Of a stretch of 64,000 bases of DNA, positions 43,209 through 54,831 are shown piece by piece (positions within the stretch are counted from its first letter, which is position 1; each line of letters opens with the position of its first letter). Position numbers and translations under genes: made by a program. Under the pieces are notes generated by a model. It was not told the origin of the DNA. It saw only the letters and a program-made list of their open reading frames with translations, and ran no database searches. Source of the stretch: Zhongshania aliphaticivorans. Its GTDB lineage: Bacteria; Pseudomonadota; Gammaproteobacteria; Pseudomonadales; Spongiibacteraceae. The DNA lies in NCBI RefSeq assembly GCF_001586255.1, contig NZ_CP014544.1, forward strand, positions 3,814,501 to 3,878,500, written 5' to 3'.

Positions 43209-43724
43209 TTACAAATCTTGGAAGGGGATTGCACCAAGGTAGTCCATTTTGCCCAGCTCTACGCCGTGATGGCGAAGAATCGCGTAGGCCGTACTGACGT
43301 GAAAATAGAAATTGGGTATCGCAAAACGTTGGGCAAAATCCTTACCAAGCAAGTACTTGCCCTCAAACCACGGCAATACCACCTTGCGCTCTTCGGCCCC
43401 GTCAAAGTCGGCTTCGCTAAACCCCGCCAAGTAGTCCTGAACCGATTTAATTCGCGCTTGAAGCTCAGCCATGGTGGTTTCAAAATCTTCATGCTTAGGG
43501 GCGCTATCGGCCTTGCCGGTTAGGCGCGCCACGCTCAGCTTGGCGGCGTCGCAGCTAATTTGCACTTGGCGGATTAAATTAAATTGATCCAGCGCCAAAC
43601 GCGAGGTCAGCAAGGCGTCGACATCAATTTTTTTGCTCTCAGCAAATGCGGCGCCTTTATCTAAAATTACGCTTAAATTAGACAACATAGTACTGAACTG
43701 CACGACAGTTAGATCGTAAAGCAT
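43209..43724 (-). CDS. DUF1993 family protein
   Basis: The 171-residue protein starts MLYDLTVVQFSTMLSNLSVILDKGAAFAESKKID. The family motif FPDQFNLIRQVQ-like (LDQFNLIRQVQISCDAAK) lies near 46-63, with LPNFYFHVSTAYAILRHHGV-like residues near 138-156. It is a DinB-like helical bundle with no signal peptide. The start at 43724 follows GAGGTG. Function unknown. It is a single gene between ahpC and a pteridine reductase. Confidence 0.78.
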   Translation of the reverse strand: MLYDLTVVQFSTMLSNLSVILDKGAAFAESKKIDVDALLTSRLALDQFNLIRQVQISCDAAKLSVARLTGKADSAPKHEDFETTMAELQARIKSVQDYLAGFSEADFDGAEERKVVLPWFEGKYLLGKDFAQRFAIPNFYFHVSTAYAILRHHGVELGKMDYLGAIPFQDL

Positions 43725-43839
43725 GGACACACCTCGTTAGTATAATTAGCCAGCAACCTAGATATGGAGACTGGGTTTACAGATTCAATTGGATTCTGCA
43801 CCTATTTTGGTTTAACCCACTCTTGTACCCGCTATTGGC

Positions 43840-44589
43840 CTAAATTGCTAGGCTGCGACCACCGTCGACGGCAATGATCTGGCCGGTGATATAGGGGGCA
43901 TCCGCCGCCAAAAACACCGCTGTTTTGGCGATGTCGCCAGCCTCCCCTTCGCGCTTAAGCGGCACTCGTTCTTCTAATGCTTGTTTTTCTTGCTCCCAAT
44001 AGGCTGAGGCGTGATTGGGCCACAATATATTGCCGGGCGAAATGCCATTCACGCGAATAGCGGGCGCTAACTCCAGCGCCAAAGACTGGGTCATCATCGC
44101 CACCCCCGCCTTGGCCATGCAATAAATACTGTGACTGGGCAGGGGGTTTTTGGCGTAAATATCGACCAGATTAATAATGCAGCCAGCGCTATTCCGTAGT
44201 GCTGGCGCCAAGGCTTGTGACAGAAAAAACGGGCCTTTGATATTACTGCCCATTAGCGCATCCCAGTCCGCCTCGGTCGCCTCGTCTATGGGCGTGGGGT
44301 AAAAGCCCGAGGCGTTGTTCACTAGCACGTCAACACGCTGCCAAACCCCAAGGGCATTTTTAGCCAGCGCCTGCACCTCGGCGAAGGACGTCATGTCGGC
44401 GGCCATTGCCGTCGCCGAGTCTGCGCGCAGATCGTTTAAGGCATCGCGCAGCTGCTCGGCCGCTGCGCTAGAGTGGCGGTAATGAATAATAACGCGATAG
44501 CCGCGACTGTGAAGCTGGCGGCAAATTTCGGCGCCAATTCGCTGGGCGCCACCGGTCACGAGGGCAACAGGCTGAAAGGTTGTCGCCAT
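43840..44589 (-). CDS. Pteridine reductase (SDR family)
   Basis: The 249-residue short-chain reductase has the NADP-binding TGGAQRIGAEICRQL motif near 12-26 with an arginine for NADPH. NNASGFYPTPI lies near 92-102 and the catalytic YCMAKAG near 157-163. SPGNILWPN and the C-terminal ITGQIIAVDGGRSL complete the family pattern. It matches bacterial pteridine reductases, which reduce dihydrobiopterin or related pterins. It is a single leftward gene followed by DUF1993. Confidence 0.87.
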   Translation of the reverse strand: MATTFQPVALVTGGAQRIGAEICRQLHSRGYRVIIHYRHSSAAAEQLRDALNDLRADSATAMAADMTSFAEVQALAKNALGVWQRVDVLVNNASGFYPTPIDEATEADWDALMGSNIKGPFFLSQALAPALRNSAGCIINLVDIYAKNPLPSHSIYCMAKAGVAMMTQSLALELAPAIRVNGISPGNILWPNHASAYWEQEKQALEERVPLKREGEAGDIAKTAVFLAADAPYITGQIIAVDGGRSLAI

Positions 44590-44632
44590 TACCCTATGCC
44601 TCCCAATCGCATTCGCTTAGCGAAAACTGCAA

Positions 44633-44887
44633 TCACACTACACCGCCATCAACAGGGCCAATCAGGCAGTCTATGCCCTCTTCTTTAATCGTAGCTTCTA
44701 TCTCAAATAGCGCGTCGGCATCTGATTCAAAAGCGTCTTCCCAGATTGTGGAGTTATTAAACTGGTCGAAGACCTCGAGAACCCAGCTGCCATCACCGTC
44801 TTGATAAATATCAACTCGCACGGATTTACCGTCTTTTTCAATGGTTCTGCACAGGGGAGACTTTTTAATTTCGCTATTTTCAGACAT
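44633..44887 (-). CDS. Conserved hypothetical protein, 84 residues
   Basis: The product starts MSENSEIKKSPLCRTIEKDGKSVRVDIYQDGDGSWVLEVFD. It has an alternating beta pattern and an acidic helix ending EEGIDCLIGPVDGGVV. No signal peptide or known motif is present. The ATG at 44887 was chosen over an upstream in-frame start because the conserved-looking region begins there. It is divergent from ybiT. Confidence 0.55.
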   Translation of the reverse strand: MSENSEIKKSPLCRTIEKDGKSVRVDIYQDGDGSWVLEVFDQFNNSTIWEDAFESDADALFEIEATIKEEGIDCLIGPVDGGVV

Positions 44888-45114
44888 GCTTACGCTTCTC
44901 AATCGGGTGTACGCCATTTTTTACACAACATACCTGAATTCCAAGACATTCTGAAATATTCAGTAAATTTTCCACAAAGGCTCGGATTAATCGCCTAGGG
45001 CGCGCCTGACCAGCACTGTCGTCCTCGACCTTTTGGCCCGAAACCCTTACAATACGGCCCCCTTCTTTTCACGCTCCATCACAAATTACGTTTAACGCGT
45101 CCGGGAATAGCCTC

Positions 45115-46710
45115 TTGATCTCTACAGCAAATATCACCATGCAATTTGGTGCCAAGCCATTATTCGAAAACATCTCGGTTAAATTTGGCGGCGGCAATCG
45201 CTACGGCCTTATTGGCGCGAATGGCTGCGGCAAATCCACGTTCATGAAGATTCTCGACGGCAGCCTGAAGCCCAGCTCCGGCAACGTGTCTATCGACCCC
45301 AATGAGCGCGTCGGTAAATTGCACCAGGATCAGTTTGCCTTTGAGCAGTATTCGGTCATCGATACCGTCATCATGGGCCACACCGAGCTGTGGGAAATCA
45401 AGCAAGAGCGCGACCGCATTTACTCGCTGCCCGAGATGTCCGAAGAAGACGGCATGAAGGTAGCCGAGCTGGAAACTCAGTTCATGGAAATGGACGGCTA
45501 TAGCGCCGAGAGCCGCGCTGGCGAATTCTTACTGGGCGCCGGTATTGAGCTTGGCCTGCACTTTGGCCCTATGAGCGAAGTCGCCCCGGGCTGGAAGCTG
45601 CGAGTATTGCTGGCTCAGGCGCTGTTCTCTGATCCAGATATACTGCTGCTGGACGAGCCTACCAACAACCTCGACATCAACACCATTCGCTGGTTGGAAG
45701 ATGTACTCAACCAACGCAAAAGCACCATGGTAATTATTTCTCACGACCGTCACTTTTTAAACGCGGTGTGCACCCACATGGCCGACATCGACTACGGCGA
45801 GCTGCGGGTTTACCCCGGCAACTATGACGACTTCATGACGGCAGCCACCGCCGCGCGTGAGCGCCTGCAGTCTCAGAACGCCAAGAAGTCTGCGCAAATC
45901 GCCGACCTGCAGCAGTTTGTTAGCCGCTTCTCGGCCAACGCCTCTAAAGCCAAGCAGGCCACCTCGCGGGCCAAGCAGATCGACAAAATTCAGCTCGACG
46001 AGATCAAAGCCTCTAGCCGAACCTCGCCGTATATTCGCTTTAAGCAAGACAAGAAGCTGCACCGCGCGGCACTGACTCTTGAGAACATCGGTCACGGTTT
46101 TGATGAGCCGCTGTTCGCTAAAGGCAGCATGATCTTAGACGCCGGTACTCGCCTCGCGGTTATTGGTGAAAACGGCGCGGGTAAAACCACCTTTTTACGC
46201 TGCCTAATGAAAGAACTAGAAGCTCAAGAAGGCGTGGTTAAATGGGCCGAAAACGCCAGCCTCGGCTACTGCCCGCAGGACAGCACCGATGACTTCGACA
46301 ATGATCTCAATCTGTTTGACTGGATGAGCCGGTGGCGCAAGCCCCACCACGACGACCAGATTGTGCGCGCCACCCTGGGTCGTCTGCTGTTCTCTTCAGA
46401 CGACTTCAATAAAAAGGCGCGGGTATGTTCCGGTGGTGAGAAAAACCGCCTGCTGTTTGGCAAACTCATGATGATGGACACCAATGTCTTGATCATGGAT
46501 GAGCCCACCAACCACTTGGACATGGAAGCCATCGAAGCCCTTAACTTGGCGCTGGAGCACTACGACGGCACCTTGATCTTCGCCAGCCACGACCGTGAGT
46601 TTGTATCGTCCCTCGCGACTCGCGTGCTTGAAATCAAGGACCAAGGCTTTAACGACTTCCAAGGCACTTACGACGAGTTCCTGGCCCACGAATTAAGCAA
46701 AGCCAGCTGA
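45115..46710 (+). CDS. ybiT: ABC-F family ATPase YbiT
   Basis: The 531-residue cytoplasmic ABC-F protein has two nucleotide-binding domains. The first has Walker [10 protein letters not shown] near 34-42 and Walker [12 protein letters not shown]. The linker contains [23 protein letters not shown]. The second has GENGAGKTT and [16 protein letters not shown]. It is nearly collinear with E. coli YbiT. ABC-F proteins bind the ribosome rather than transport. The start is a TTG at 45115, which gives the standard YbiT length, with a weak GGGAA upstream. Confidence 0.93.
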   Translation: MISTANITMQFGAKPLFENISVKFGGGNRYGLIGANGCGKSTFMKILDGSLKPSSGNVSIDPNERVGKLHQDQFAFEQYSVIDTVIMGHTELWEIKQERDRIYSLPEMSEEDGMKVAELETQFMEMDGYSAESRAGEFLLGAGIELGLHFGPMSEVAPGWKLRVLLAQALFSDPDILLLDEPTNNLDINTIRWLEDVLNQRKSTMVIISHDRHFLNAVCTHMADIDYGELRVYPGNYDDFMTAATAARERLQSQNAKKSAQIADLQQFVSRFSANASKAKQATSRAKQIDKIQLDEIKASSRTSPYIRFKQDKKLHRAALTLENIGHGFDEPLFAKGSMILDAGTRLAVIGENGAGKTTFLRCLMKELEAQEGVVKWAENASLGYCPQDSTDDFDNDLNLFDWMSRWRKPHHDDQIVRATLGRLLFSSDDFNKKARVCSGGEKNRLLFGKLMMMDTNVLIMDEPTNHLDMEAIEALNLALEHYDGTLIFASHDREFVSSLATRVLEIKDQGFNDFQGTYDEFLAHELSKAS

Positions 46711-46716
46711 CCTCCT

Positions 46717-46750
46717 GTGACTAAGAAGTGTCTACGCGCTTCTTAGTCAC
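46717..46750. terminator. Strong hairpin after ybiT
   Basis: GTGACTAAGAAG and CTTCTTAGTCAC form a perfect 12-bp stem with a 10-base loop. No T-tract follows, so termination may be partial. Confidence 0.55.
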
Positions 46751-46806
46751 CCGCCAGATCCCCTCCCCCACAGCCCCGCTCCTCATAGTCACAATTTGCT
46801 CAAATA

Positions 46807-48913
<2,107 letters not shown>

Positions 48914-49011
48914 AGCAGTGGTTAAAACTGGCGCGAGTACCATGACTCACGCCAGTTCCTTTGCCTAATTCGTGGTTTGGCGCATCAAAGAATTCGCTAA
49001 AAGCCAAACGC

Positions 49012-49054
49012 AGAAATGCAAAAAGCCGGTACAAGACCGGCTTTTTGCATTTCT
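49012..49054. terminator. Bidirectional terminator between fadH and a TonB-dependent receptor
   Basis: A perfect 19-bp stem (AGAAATGCAAAAAGCCGGT with its complement) encloses the loop ACAAG. It shares its central AAAAAGCCGG-ACAAG core with the tRNA-Arg terminator at 52985-53033. Confidence 0.85.
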
Positions 49055-49058
49055 GTTA

Positions 49059-51359
49059 TCAAAACCGCATTCGGCCCTCTAAATAATACGAACGCAAGGG
49101 CTCAAGGGTGCCTCGAAATCCCCCAACATCCAATACCGTGGGTGAACCAATTCCAATCGTCATTTCATCGCTAAGGTTTTTACCCACCAAGGCCACCGAC
49201 CACCGGCCATTGGCTTCGCCGACGGCAAGACGCGCATTCACTTTGGTATAGGCTTCTTGAATGCCGCGCGGATCGAGATCCCCCGAGGTAAAATGAGTAT
49301 CTTTATAAGAGGCATCAGCGGTGAAATCGAGCATAATATCACTGCTCAAAGGATAGCTAAACGTGCCCGACACCGCCGCAGTCCACTTTGGTGTTTGCTG
49401 ATTTTCCTTGCCGCTCAAATCGCAAATATCCTCCTCGGCGGTAGCCACACATGGCCCTTCACGGTAGTCCAGCCATTCAAAATCGAGATAAGCAAGAGAA
49501 CCACTCAACATAAACCACTCGCTCAACAGCCAACGGCTATCTAGCTCAATACCTTGGGTCAGGGCACTGCCGGCATTAGACACCACAAAGCCCGCAACGC
49601 CATCAAACACACTGACTTGCATGTCTTCGTACTTAACGTGGTAAATCGCTAGGTTCAGTTCGGCCGCGCCATCGGCCAGCGTCATTTTGGCGCCCAACTC
49701 ATAGGCCGTCGCCAGCTCGTCTTCAAACTCAAAATTACTGCCGCCGCCGCCAGGCCCATAACTAGCATTGTTATTGCGCGCGTCGAAGCTACCTGATTTG
49801 GCGCCTTGAGTGGCAGTAAGATATGTCATCACATCTGGCGTAGCATCCCACTGCACGTTAACCGATGGCAAGGTGACGCCCACGTCGCGAACGCGATCCA
49901 ATTGATGCGCTTCAATATTCAGCGCCCCGAGAATCGCGCCGGTCACCGGGTCGACATCATTCTTGGTGCCAGACTGATAAAGGAATAACTCTCGGAACCC
50001 TTCCTTCTCCTCGCGCACATAGCGAACACCCAAGGTAGTGCGTAAGGTTTCACTTAAGTTAAAGGTCAACTGCACAAAACCCGACCAAGCATCGCTGTTC
50101 ATATAAAAATCTTTCTCAAGATCAGCAGTCACATTGGTTTGCATATTAATCAAACAGCCGACAGGATCTCGACCGGCGTCAGCGAGCGCGCCGTTACGGA
50201 TAGTCAGCGGTGTCGACTCATCAAAGACCATCTCGCCGCGCTGATAAAATACGCCAAAGATGTAATCCATAAATTCGCCGCCTGGAGACGTAAAGCGGAA
50301 CTCCTGACTAAGCTGGTCATATTCTTCTATACCCAGTAACGGCACCGTATTAAAGCTGCTGGAATCACCATCAAACAAATCTTCTGAATCAAATCCGGTA
50401 GCCGCCGTCACCGAACTAAAGGTACCGCCAGCTACATCAACATCCACATTCAACGTGGCATTGTAATTGTCGATTTCCGCGTACTCGTCGGAGTCTGCAT
50501 TTTTGATACCGTCGAGCTTTACATTTTCGCCGCTACAGCCTGTAAGCGCGCTAGCATGCGTAGTTTCAAACTGTCGGCCGCGCTGCACCCGATTGGTCTT
50601 CTCTAGCTTTAAGGTAGACGCAATAGTGTCAGTTGGGTCCCAGCCTAAGGTAACTCGCCCCGAAAACTCCTCCACCGCCGGCTCATTGCGGTCTCGCGCG
50701 GGGTTTTCATTAAACATATACCCCTCTTCATCGCGACTGCGAAAGGCGGCACGCACCCCAAAAGTGTCCGACAGCGGAATCGACACCATGGCATTAAACT
50801 CCTGAGTATCGTCAGGGCCGCCAGTCATACCGCTAAAATGAGACTCGACCTCGTCGCCCGGCTTGGCAGAAATCAGACTCAAGGCCCCAGCAATGGCATT
50901 TTTGCCAAACAAAATAGACTGTGGCCCGCGCAATACCTCAACACGCTCAAGATCCATAAACGCGCCGCGTGTTTGGTGCGGACGCCCAAGATGGACACCG
51001 TCAGAAAAGATGCCTACCGACAATTCAAAGCCCTGATTAGAGCCCGAACCAACACCCCGCATATACACATTGGGCAATAGCCCCCCCTCAACCATCTTGA
51101 AATTGGGCGTGTAATCAGACAGGTCGCTCAGGTTTGATATTCCCGCCTTCTGTAATTTATCACCATCTAGGGCGGTAACCGACACCGGTACATCACCCAG
51201 CGACTCAACCCGCTTCTGAGCCGTAACCAGCACCTCTTCTAACTGCAGCTTTTTTCCAGTACTCGCTTCCGTCTGAGCCAGAGCAGGCGTCGTCAAACTC
51301 AAAAGTGACCCAAGGGATAACACACTGGGCTCTTCATCATTAACGGGGGACACCGGCAT
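49059..51359 (-). CDS. TonB-dependent receptor with 5' end replaced by ISL3 insertion
   Basis: The ORF encodes 766 residues. The plug domain is intact: VLVTAQKRVESLGDVPVSVTALDGDKL near 44-71 and the RVEVLRGPQSILFGKNAIAGALS region. The beta-barrel ends with the aromatic YYLEGRMRF. The mature protein is complete. The native start and first 8 codons are missing, because the ISL3 element (51328-52627) interrupts codon 9. The present ORF begins with a chance ATG inside the IS end, adding MPVSPVNDEEP to the hydrophobic signal core. That lacks the usual basic start, so export is doubtful. The likely substrate class is unknown. Confidence 0.85.
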   Translation of the reverse strand: MPVSPVNDEEPSVLSLGSLLSLTTPALAQTEASTGKKLQLEEVLVTAQKRVESLGDVPVSVTALDGDKLQKAGISNLSDLSDYTPNFKMVEGGLLPNVYMRGVGSGSNQGFELSVGIFSDGVHLGRPHQTRGAFMDLERVEVLRGPQSILFGKNAIAGALSLISAKPGDEVESHFSGMTGGPDDTQEFNAMVSIPLSDTFGVRAAFRSRDEEGYMFNENPARDRNEPAVEEFSGRVTLGWDPTDTIASTLKLEKTNRVQRGRQFETTHASALTGCSGENVKLDGIKNADSDEYAEIDNYNATLNVDVDVAGGTFSSVTAATGFDSEDLFDGDSSSFNTVPLLGIEEYDQLSQEFRFTSPGGEFMDYIFGVFYQRGEMVFDESTPLTIRNGALADAGRDPVGCLINMQTNVTADLEKDFYMNSDAWSGFVQLTFNLSETLRTTLGVRYVREEKEGFRELFLYQSGTKNDVDPVTGAILGALNIEAHQLDRVRDVGVTLPSVNVQWDATPDVMTYLTATQGAKSGSFDARNNNASYGPGGGGSNFEFEDELATAYELGAKMTLADGAAELNLAIYHVKYEDMQVSVFDGVAGFVVSNAGSALTQGIELDSRWLLSEWFMLSGSLAYLDFEWLDYREGPCVATAEEDICDLSGKENQQTPKWTAAVSGTFSYPLSSDIMLDFTADASYKDTHFTSGDLDPRGIQEAYTKVNARLAVGEANGRWSVALVGKNLSDEMTIGIGSPTVLDVGGFRGTLEPLRSYYLEGRMRF
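51320..51327. repeat. Left target-site duplication of the ISL3 element
   Basis: ACACACTG, repeated exactly at 52628-52635. Confidence 0.9.
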
Positions 51360-52627
51360 TCATTAAACTGAATTTGCGAAGAAACAGTTTGATGGAGAAT
51401 ACCGATGTCCCACGCAGGAAGAATTATAGGCATACCTGGCCTTGAGATTGAACGGGTAGTCCGCAGGAAAGGGATCGAAGTCTGGGCAAAGCCTGTGCAC
51501 AGGCCGCCTTGTAAGCATTGTCAGGGCAATGGCCTGAGGATTAAAGCCACGCATCTCAGGACGGTGAAGCACACTCGTCAGGGGAATCAAGTGATGACCT
51601 TGCACCTTCGAGTACCCAAGTACCATTGCCAGGAGTGTAAGCGCTATTTTCGTCACGCCTTTACCGGTATTCGTCCGCGTTTTCGCGCTTCAGAAGCCTA
51701 TCGACTGGAAGTGTTCGAAGCCCACGATGGCGGTGTAACGCAGCGCAAGTTGTCTCGAACCCATCAAATCAGCCCAGCGACGGTAGAGCGTTGGTATCAG
51801 CACCATATTAAGCAAAAGCGTTCCGAGGGGGATCGCCGATATTGCCCTCGCGTATTAGGGATAGATGAGCATTTCTTTACCCGTAAAAAGGGTTATGCGA
51901 CCACGCTTACCGACCTCAAGAATCACAAAGTGTTTGATGTCCAACTAGGACGATCAGAATTGAGTTTGCGCCGCTATTTAAAGGCCCTTGAGGGACGAGA
52001 GCGCGTTCAGGTTGTGGTGATGGATCTCTCGGAAACGTACCGCAGCATTGCCCGCCGCTACTTTCCCAATGCCGCGATCGTGGCTGACCGATTCCATGTG
52101 GTCAGGCTTATTAACCAGCACTTTTTAAGTGTCTGGAAGCAGCATGATCCTGAGGGCAGAAAGAACCGCGGTTTGATCAGTTTAATGCGTCGCCATCAAT
52201 GGAATTTGCGGGATGAGCAGCACGCCAACCTTATGCAGTATTTGGCTGAGTACCCAGTGCTGCAAGCACTGTATGTGGCCAAGCAACGATTAATCCGATT
52301 TGTGTTGCTCAAGACCCTGACGCGCAAGAAAGCCAGCATCAAGTTGCCGGTATTCATGAAATTGCTTGATGAGCTAGCTGAGAGCCCGCTACGAGCGCTA
52401 GCTAACACATTGCGCTCCTGGTTGAAGCCCATTGTGGCCATGTGGCGATTTAGTAAAAGTAACGGAATAACTGAGGGCTTCCACAACAAAATGGAAATGA
52501 TGACACGACGAGCGTATGGTTTTAGAAACTTTGAAAATTACAGGATGAGAGTGCTGGCCCACTGCGGGTGGGACGGAGTGATTAACAGGGTTTGATGAGT
52601 GCTATCCCCCGATAATGGGGTAGAGCC
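51328..52627 (+). mobile_element. ISL3-family insertion sequence, 1300 bp, complete
   Basis: The right end reads inward GGCTCTACCCCATTATCGGG and the left end GGCTCTTCATCATTAACGGG; the terminal 23 bases match at 19 positions. An 8-bp duplication (ACACACTG) flanks it, as expected for ISL3. The element carries one transposase gene (51405-52595). It lies in the TonB-dependent receptor gene. Confidence 0.92.
51405..52595 (+). CDS. ISL3-family transposase
   Basis: The 396-residue transposase has an N-terminal zinc-ribbon (CKHCQG near 37-42 and CQECKRYF near 75-82) and a helix-turn-helix. The DDE core includes VLGIDEHFF (D near 156), VVMDLSETYRS and a late E in SNGITEGFHNKMEMMTRRAYGF. It is intact, with no frameshift, so the element may still be mobile. 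Confidence 0.93.
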   Translation: MSHAGRIIGIPGLEIERVVRRKGIEVWAKPVHRPPCKHCQGNGLRIKATHLRTVKHTRQGNQVMTLHLRVPKYHCQECKRYFRHAFTGIRPRFRASEAYRLEVFEAHDGGVTQRKLSRTHQISPATVERWYQHHIKQKRSEGDRRYCPRVLGIDEHFFTRKKGYATTLTDLKNHKVFDVQLGRSELSLRRYLKALEGRERVQVVVMDLSETYRSIARRYFPNAAIVADRFHVVRLINQHFLSVWKQHDPEGRKNRGLISLMRRHQWNLRDEQHANLMQYLAEYPVLQALYVAKQRLIRFVLLKTLTRKKASIKLPVFMKLLDELAESPLRALANTLRSWLKPIVAMWRFSKSNGITEGFHNKMEMMTRRAYGFRNFENYRMRVLAHCGWDGVINRV

Positions 52628-52635
52628 ACACACTG
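52628..52635. repeat. Right target-site duplication of the ISL3 element
   Basis: ACACACTG, identical to 51320-51327. Its minus-strand copy encodes part of codons 6-9 of the receptor. Confidence 0.9.
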
Positions 52636-52652
52636 ACAAGCGTTCTTTGCAT
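52628..52652 (-). pseudogene. Separated 5' codons of the TonB-dependent receptor
   Basis: The native ATG at 52652 follows GCGAGG. The codons read MQRTLVSV and stop at the IS boundary. Joining them across the element restores MQRTLVSVLSLGSLLSLTTP and then ALAQ, a normal signal peptide in frame with the 49059-51327 ORF. Confidence 0.85.
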
Positions 52653-53027
52653 TGTTTAGCCTCGCTGTTATTCATTATTGGTATGCGAATGGGGAAAACA
52701 ATTCGAGTATTGCACTACGCCACTAATTTGTCGAATTGTGTATTAATGACCTAGAATTCAAGGTGTAGCGACAGAAGCTGGGAGTTACACAGAGAAACGA
52801 TGAATTAAAACGGGAAAGCCGACACTGCCAGCCGCGTTGAGCTCACTTGGCGCGAGTGCTGAAAAAGGATTAATCAATAGAGGTTTAGGGCTGTATTGAC
52901 CCCTTTGGGGCTGCGTCGCTTCACTCCTTGTTTAAATTGCGCCGCGGGCACAATGTATCGAACCTAGAGAGGCTCCGATCAAACGCACCAAAACCAAAAA
53001 GCCGGCACAAGGCCGACTTTTTGGTTT
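52653..53027. other. Intergenic region between the receptor start and tRNA-Arg
   Basis: This 375-base gap holds the upstream region of the interrupted receptor, with no confident promoter. It also contains the tRNA-Arg terminator near its right end. No small gene was convincing. Confidence 0.5.

Positions 53028-53033
<6 letters not shown>
52985..53033 (-). terminator. Terminator of tRNA-Arg, continuous with its 3' end
   Basis: The inverted repeat GCACCAAAACCAAAAAG-CCGGC against GCCG-A-CTTTTTGGTTTTGGTGC extends from 52985 to 53033. The right arm includes the tRNA CCA end, so the tRNA 3' sequence is echoed in the left arm. Confidence 0.7.
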
Positions 53034-53104
<71 letters not shown>

Positions 53105-53130
53105 GAAATGGGTACTTCACGAAGCGCGAC

Positions 53131-53159
53131 ACTATAACAGAGAGGGTTTCCCGCCTCAA
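53131..53159 (-). promoter_or_regulatory. tRNA-Arg promoter
   Basis: On the minus strand TTGAGG, 17 bases and TATAGT, followed by a GC-rich GTCGCGC discriminator. Such discriminators are typical of stringently controlled stable-RNA promoters. Confidence 0.65.
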
Positions 53160-53236
53160 TCAGCCTCGCCTATTTACTTATCAATATTGGCCGAAATCCG
53201 ATTAGTAATCAAAACTAACCCCTTTCATCCATCCCT

Positions 53237-53914
53237 TTAAGCCAGCTTTAGCCACTCTTTGAGGCTGTTACCGATATCGACTATTTCCTCGCCACAGACT
53301 TCGTGCTGCATAGGGTAGCTACGGTATTTCGGTTTAAAGCCCATGCTTTGCAATATTTGATTAGCGGTATGCCCCATCGACTCCTGCACCATGGGGTCTT
53401 GGCTGCCGTGAAATATATGGATTGGTAGCGCTTTATTCGCTTCCGAGAGTTTCACTTCTTTGGCTGTGGCGAAATACGTCGACATGGTCATTAAACCCGC
53501 CAGGGGTTTGGGGTATGAAAGTGCCGCGTGATACACCACTGCGCCGCCCTGACTAAAGCCCGCCAGTACGATGCGCTCGCTCGCTATACCGGCATCTAAT
53601 TCGCGCTGTATTAATTCGCCCACCGCGGCAGCCGATGACTCTATCTGCACTAGGTCTATTTCGCGCTCTATCGACATAGCCAGTATGTCGTACCACGCGG
53701 GCATCACCATGCCACCGTTTATGGTGACGGGTATCTCTGGTGCGTGGGGGAACACAAAACGAACACCGTGATTGCTAGGCAAGCCTAGGTGAGGCACTAC
53801 AGGCACAAAATCGTGGCCGCTGGCGCCCAGCCCATGTAGCCAAATTACGCTCGCATCGTGCGCGCCTTTCGGTTCTATTACTTCACATTTGAGCACGGTC
53901 TCACTCCATAGCAT
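53237..53914 (-). CDS. Acyl-protein thioesterase/carboxylesterase family alpha/beta hydrolase
   Basis: The 225-residue cytoplasmic hydrolase has VIWLHGLGASGHDFVPVV near 23-40, the nucleophile elbow LAGFSQGGAVVYHAAL near 119-134, HGSQDPMV near 171-178 and a catalytic histidine in YPMQHEVCGEE near 203-213. It belongs to the small carboxylesterase/APT1 group. No signal peptide is present. It is divergent from the NADAR gene across 222 bases. Confidence 0.88.
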   Translation of the reverse strand: MLWSETVLKCEVIEPKGAHDASVIWLHGLGASGHDFVPVVPHLGLPSNHGVRFVFPHAPEIPVTINGGMVMPAWYDILAMSIEREIDLVQIESSAAAVGELIQRELDAGIASERIVLAGFSQGGAVVYHAALSYPKPLAGLMTMSTYFATAKEVKLSEANKALPIHIFHGSQDPMVQESMGHTANQILQSMGFKPKYRSYPMQHEVCGEEIVDIGNSLKEWLKLA

Positions 53915-54136
53915 TGATAAGTTTGAGTTAGAATATCACGGTCAGCCTTCTCAAGCCTCTCCCCACCAGATTCCGGGCGGGTACGACACCACGAAAGTGC
54001 TGTGCTGAATTAGACATGGATCTGATTTCCCTCGGCATTATCAAGCGCCACTATAGAGACTAGTAAAACAAGCACTCGTCCCTGCCCGAAACCTATATAC
54101 TAATTCCTCTTACGCTGCTGAATTTGGATAAAGCCG

Positions 54137-54604
54137 ATGCTGTTTAACGAAAAAGAGAAGACGCTATTCACTCTCACACGTGATGATCCGAGCAACCCTT
54201 TAGCTTCTTACGCAAAAAGAGGATTTGAGCTGGACGGCTATGAGTGGCCCTCGGTAGAGCACTACTATCAGGCGATGAAATTTGACGACGCCGAGTACCG
54301 CGAGCAGATTCGTCTAGCCGCCCACCCAGCGGATGCCGCTAAACTTGGTAAAAGCCGTCGACACCAAAAGCGCAAAGACTGGAAGAAAAACAGCGTAACC
54401 TATATGACCCGCGCCACGTATATTAAAGCCCGCAGCCATACTGATGTTGCTCAGATGCTATTGGATTCCGGCGACATGGAAATTAAGGACCTGAGTCAGT
54501 ATGACTACTTCTGGGGCAGCGGGCGCGACCTGCGCGGTGAGAACGCCTTTGGGAAGATGCTGATGGGTGTTCGGAAAAAACTGAGGGAAGAGCTGGTAAA
54601 ATAA
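54137..54604 (+). CDS. NADAR (DUF1768) family protein
   Basis: The 155-residue protein has NADAR features: FELDGYEWPSVEHYYQAMKFDD near 30-51, a KLGKSRRHQKRKDW segment near 70-83, and YDYFWGSGRDLRGENAFGKMLMGVRKKL near 120-147. NADAR proteins remove or hydrolyse ADP-ribosyl or riboflavin-related N-glycosidic bonds, and some detoxify modified nucleotides. The substrate here is not known. It is a single gene before the PHP-domain lipoprotein. Confidence 0.85.
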   Translation: MLFNEKEKTLFTLTRDDPSNPLASYAKRGFELDGYEWPSVEHYYQAMKFDDAEYREQIRLAAHPADAAKLGKSRRHQKRKDWKKNSVTYMTRATYIKARSHTDVAQMLLDSGDMEIKDLSQYDYFWGSGRDLRGENAFGKMLMGVRKKLREELVK

Positions 54605-54831
54605 TTCGTATATAGTGTTAGAGCGCCAAACAGTATTAAGCCGACACATTACTTACCAAGCCGCGAATCACTGACGTATCGGTTGAATCACCTTCGTTTA
54701 AGTAATTATTCAAAATAAAAATAACAAATAGCTGGTTAATGAACACATGGAAAAATTCGCAAAGTCCCGCGTCATTTTACCGTCATGTAATCTGCGTAAA
54801 CTCGCCGCCTGTATTTTCGTCGGGGTGTACC

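Noticed and set aside
51363-51656. Minus-strand ORF within the ISL3 element
   Set aside because: It is a shadow of the transposase gene and IS end with no family features or ribosome-binding site.
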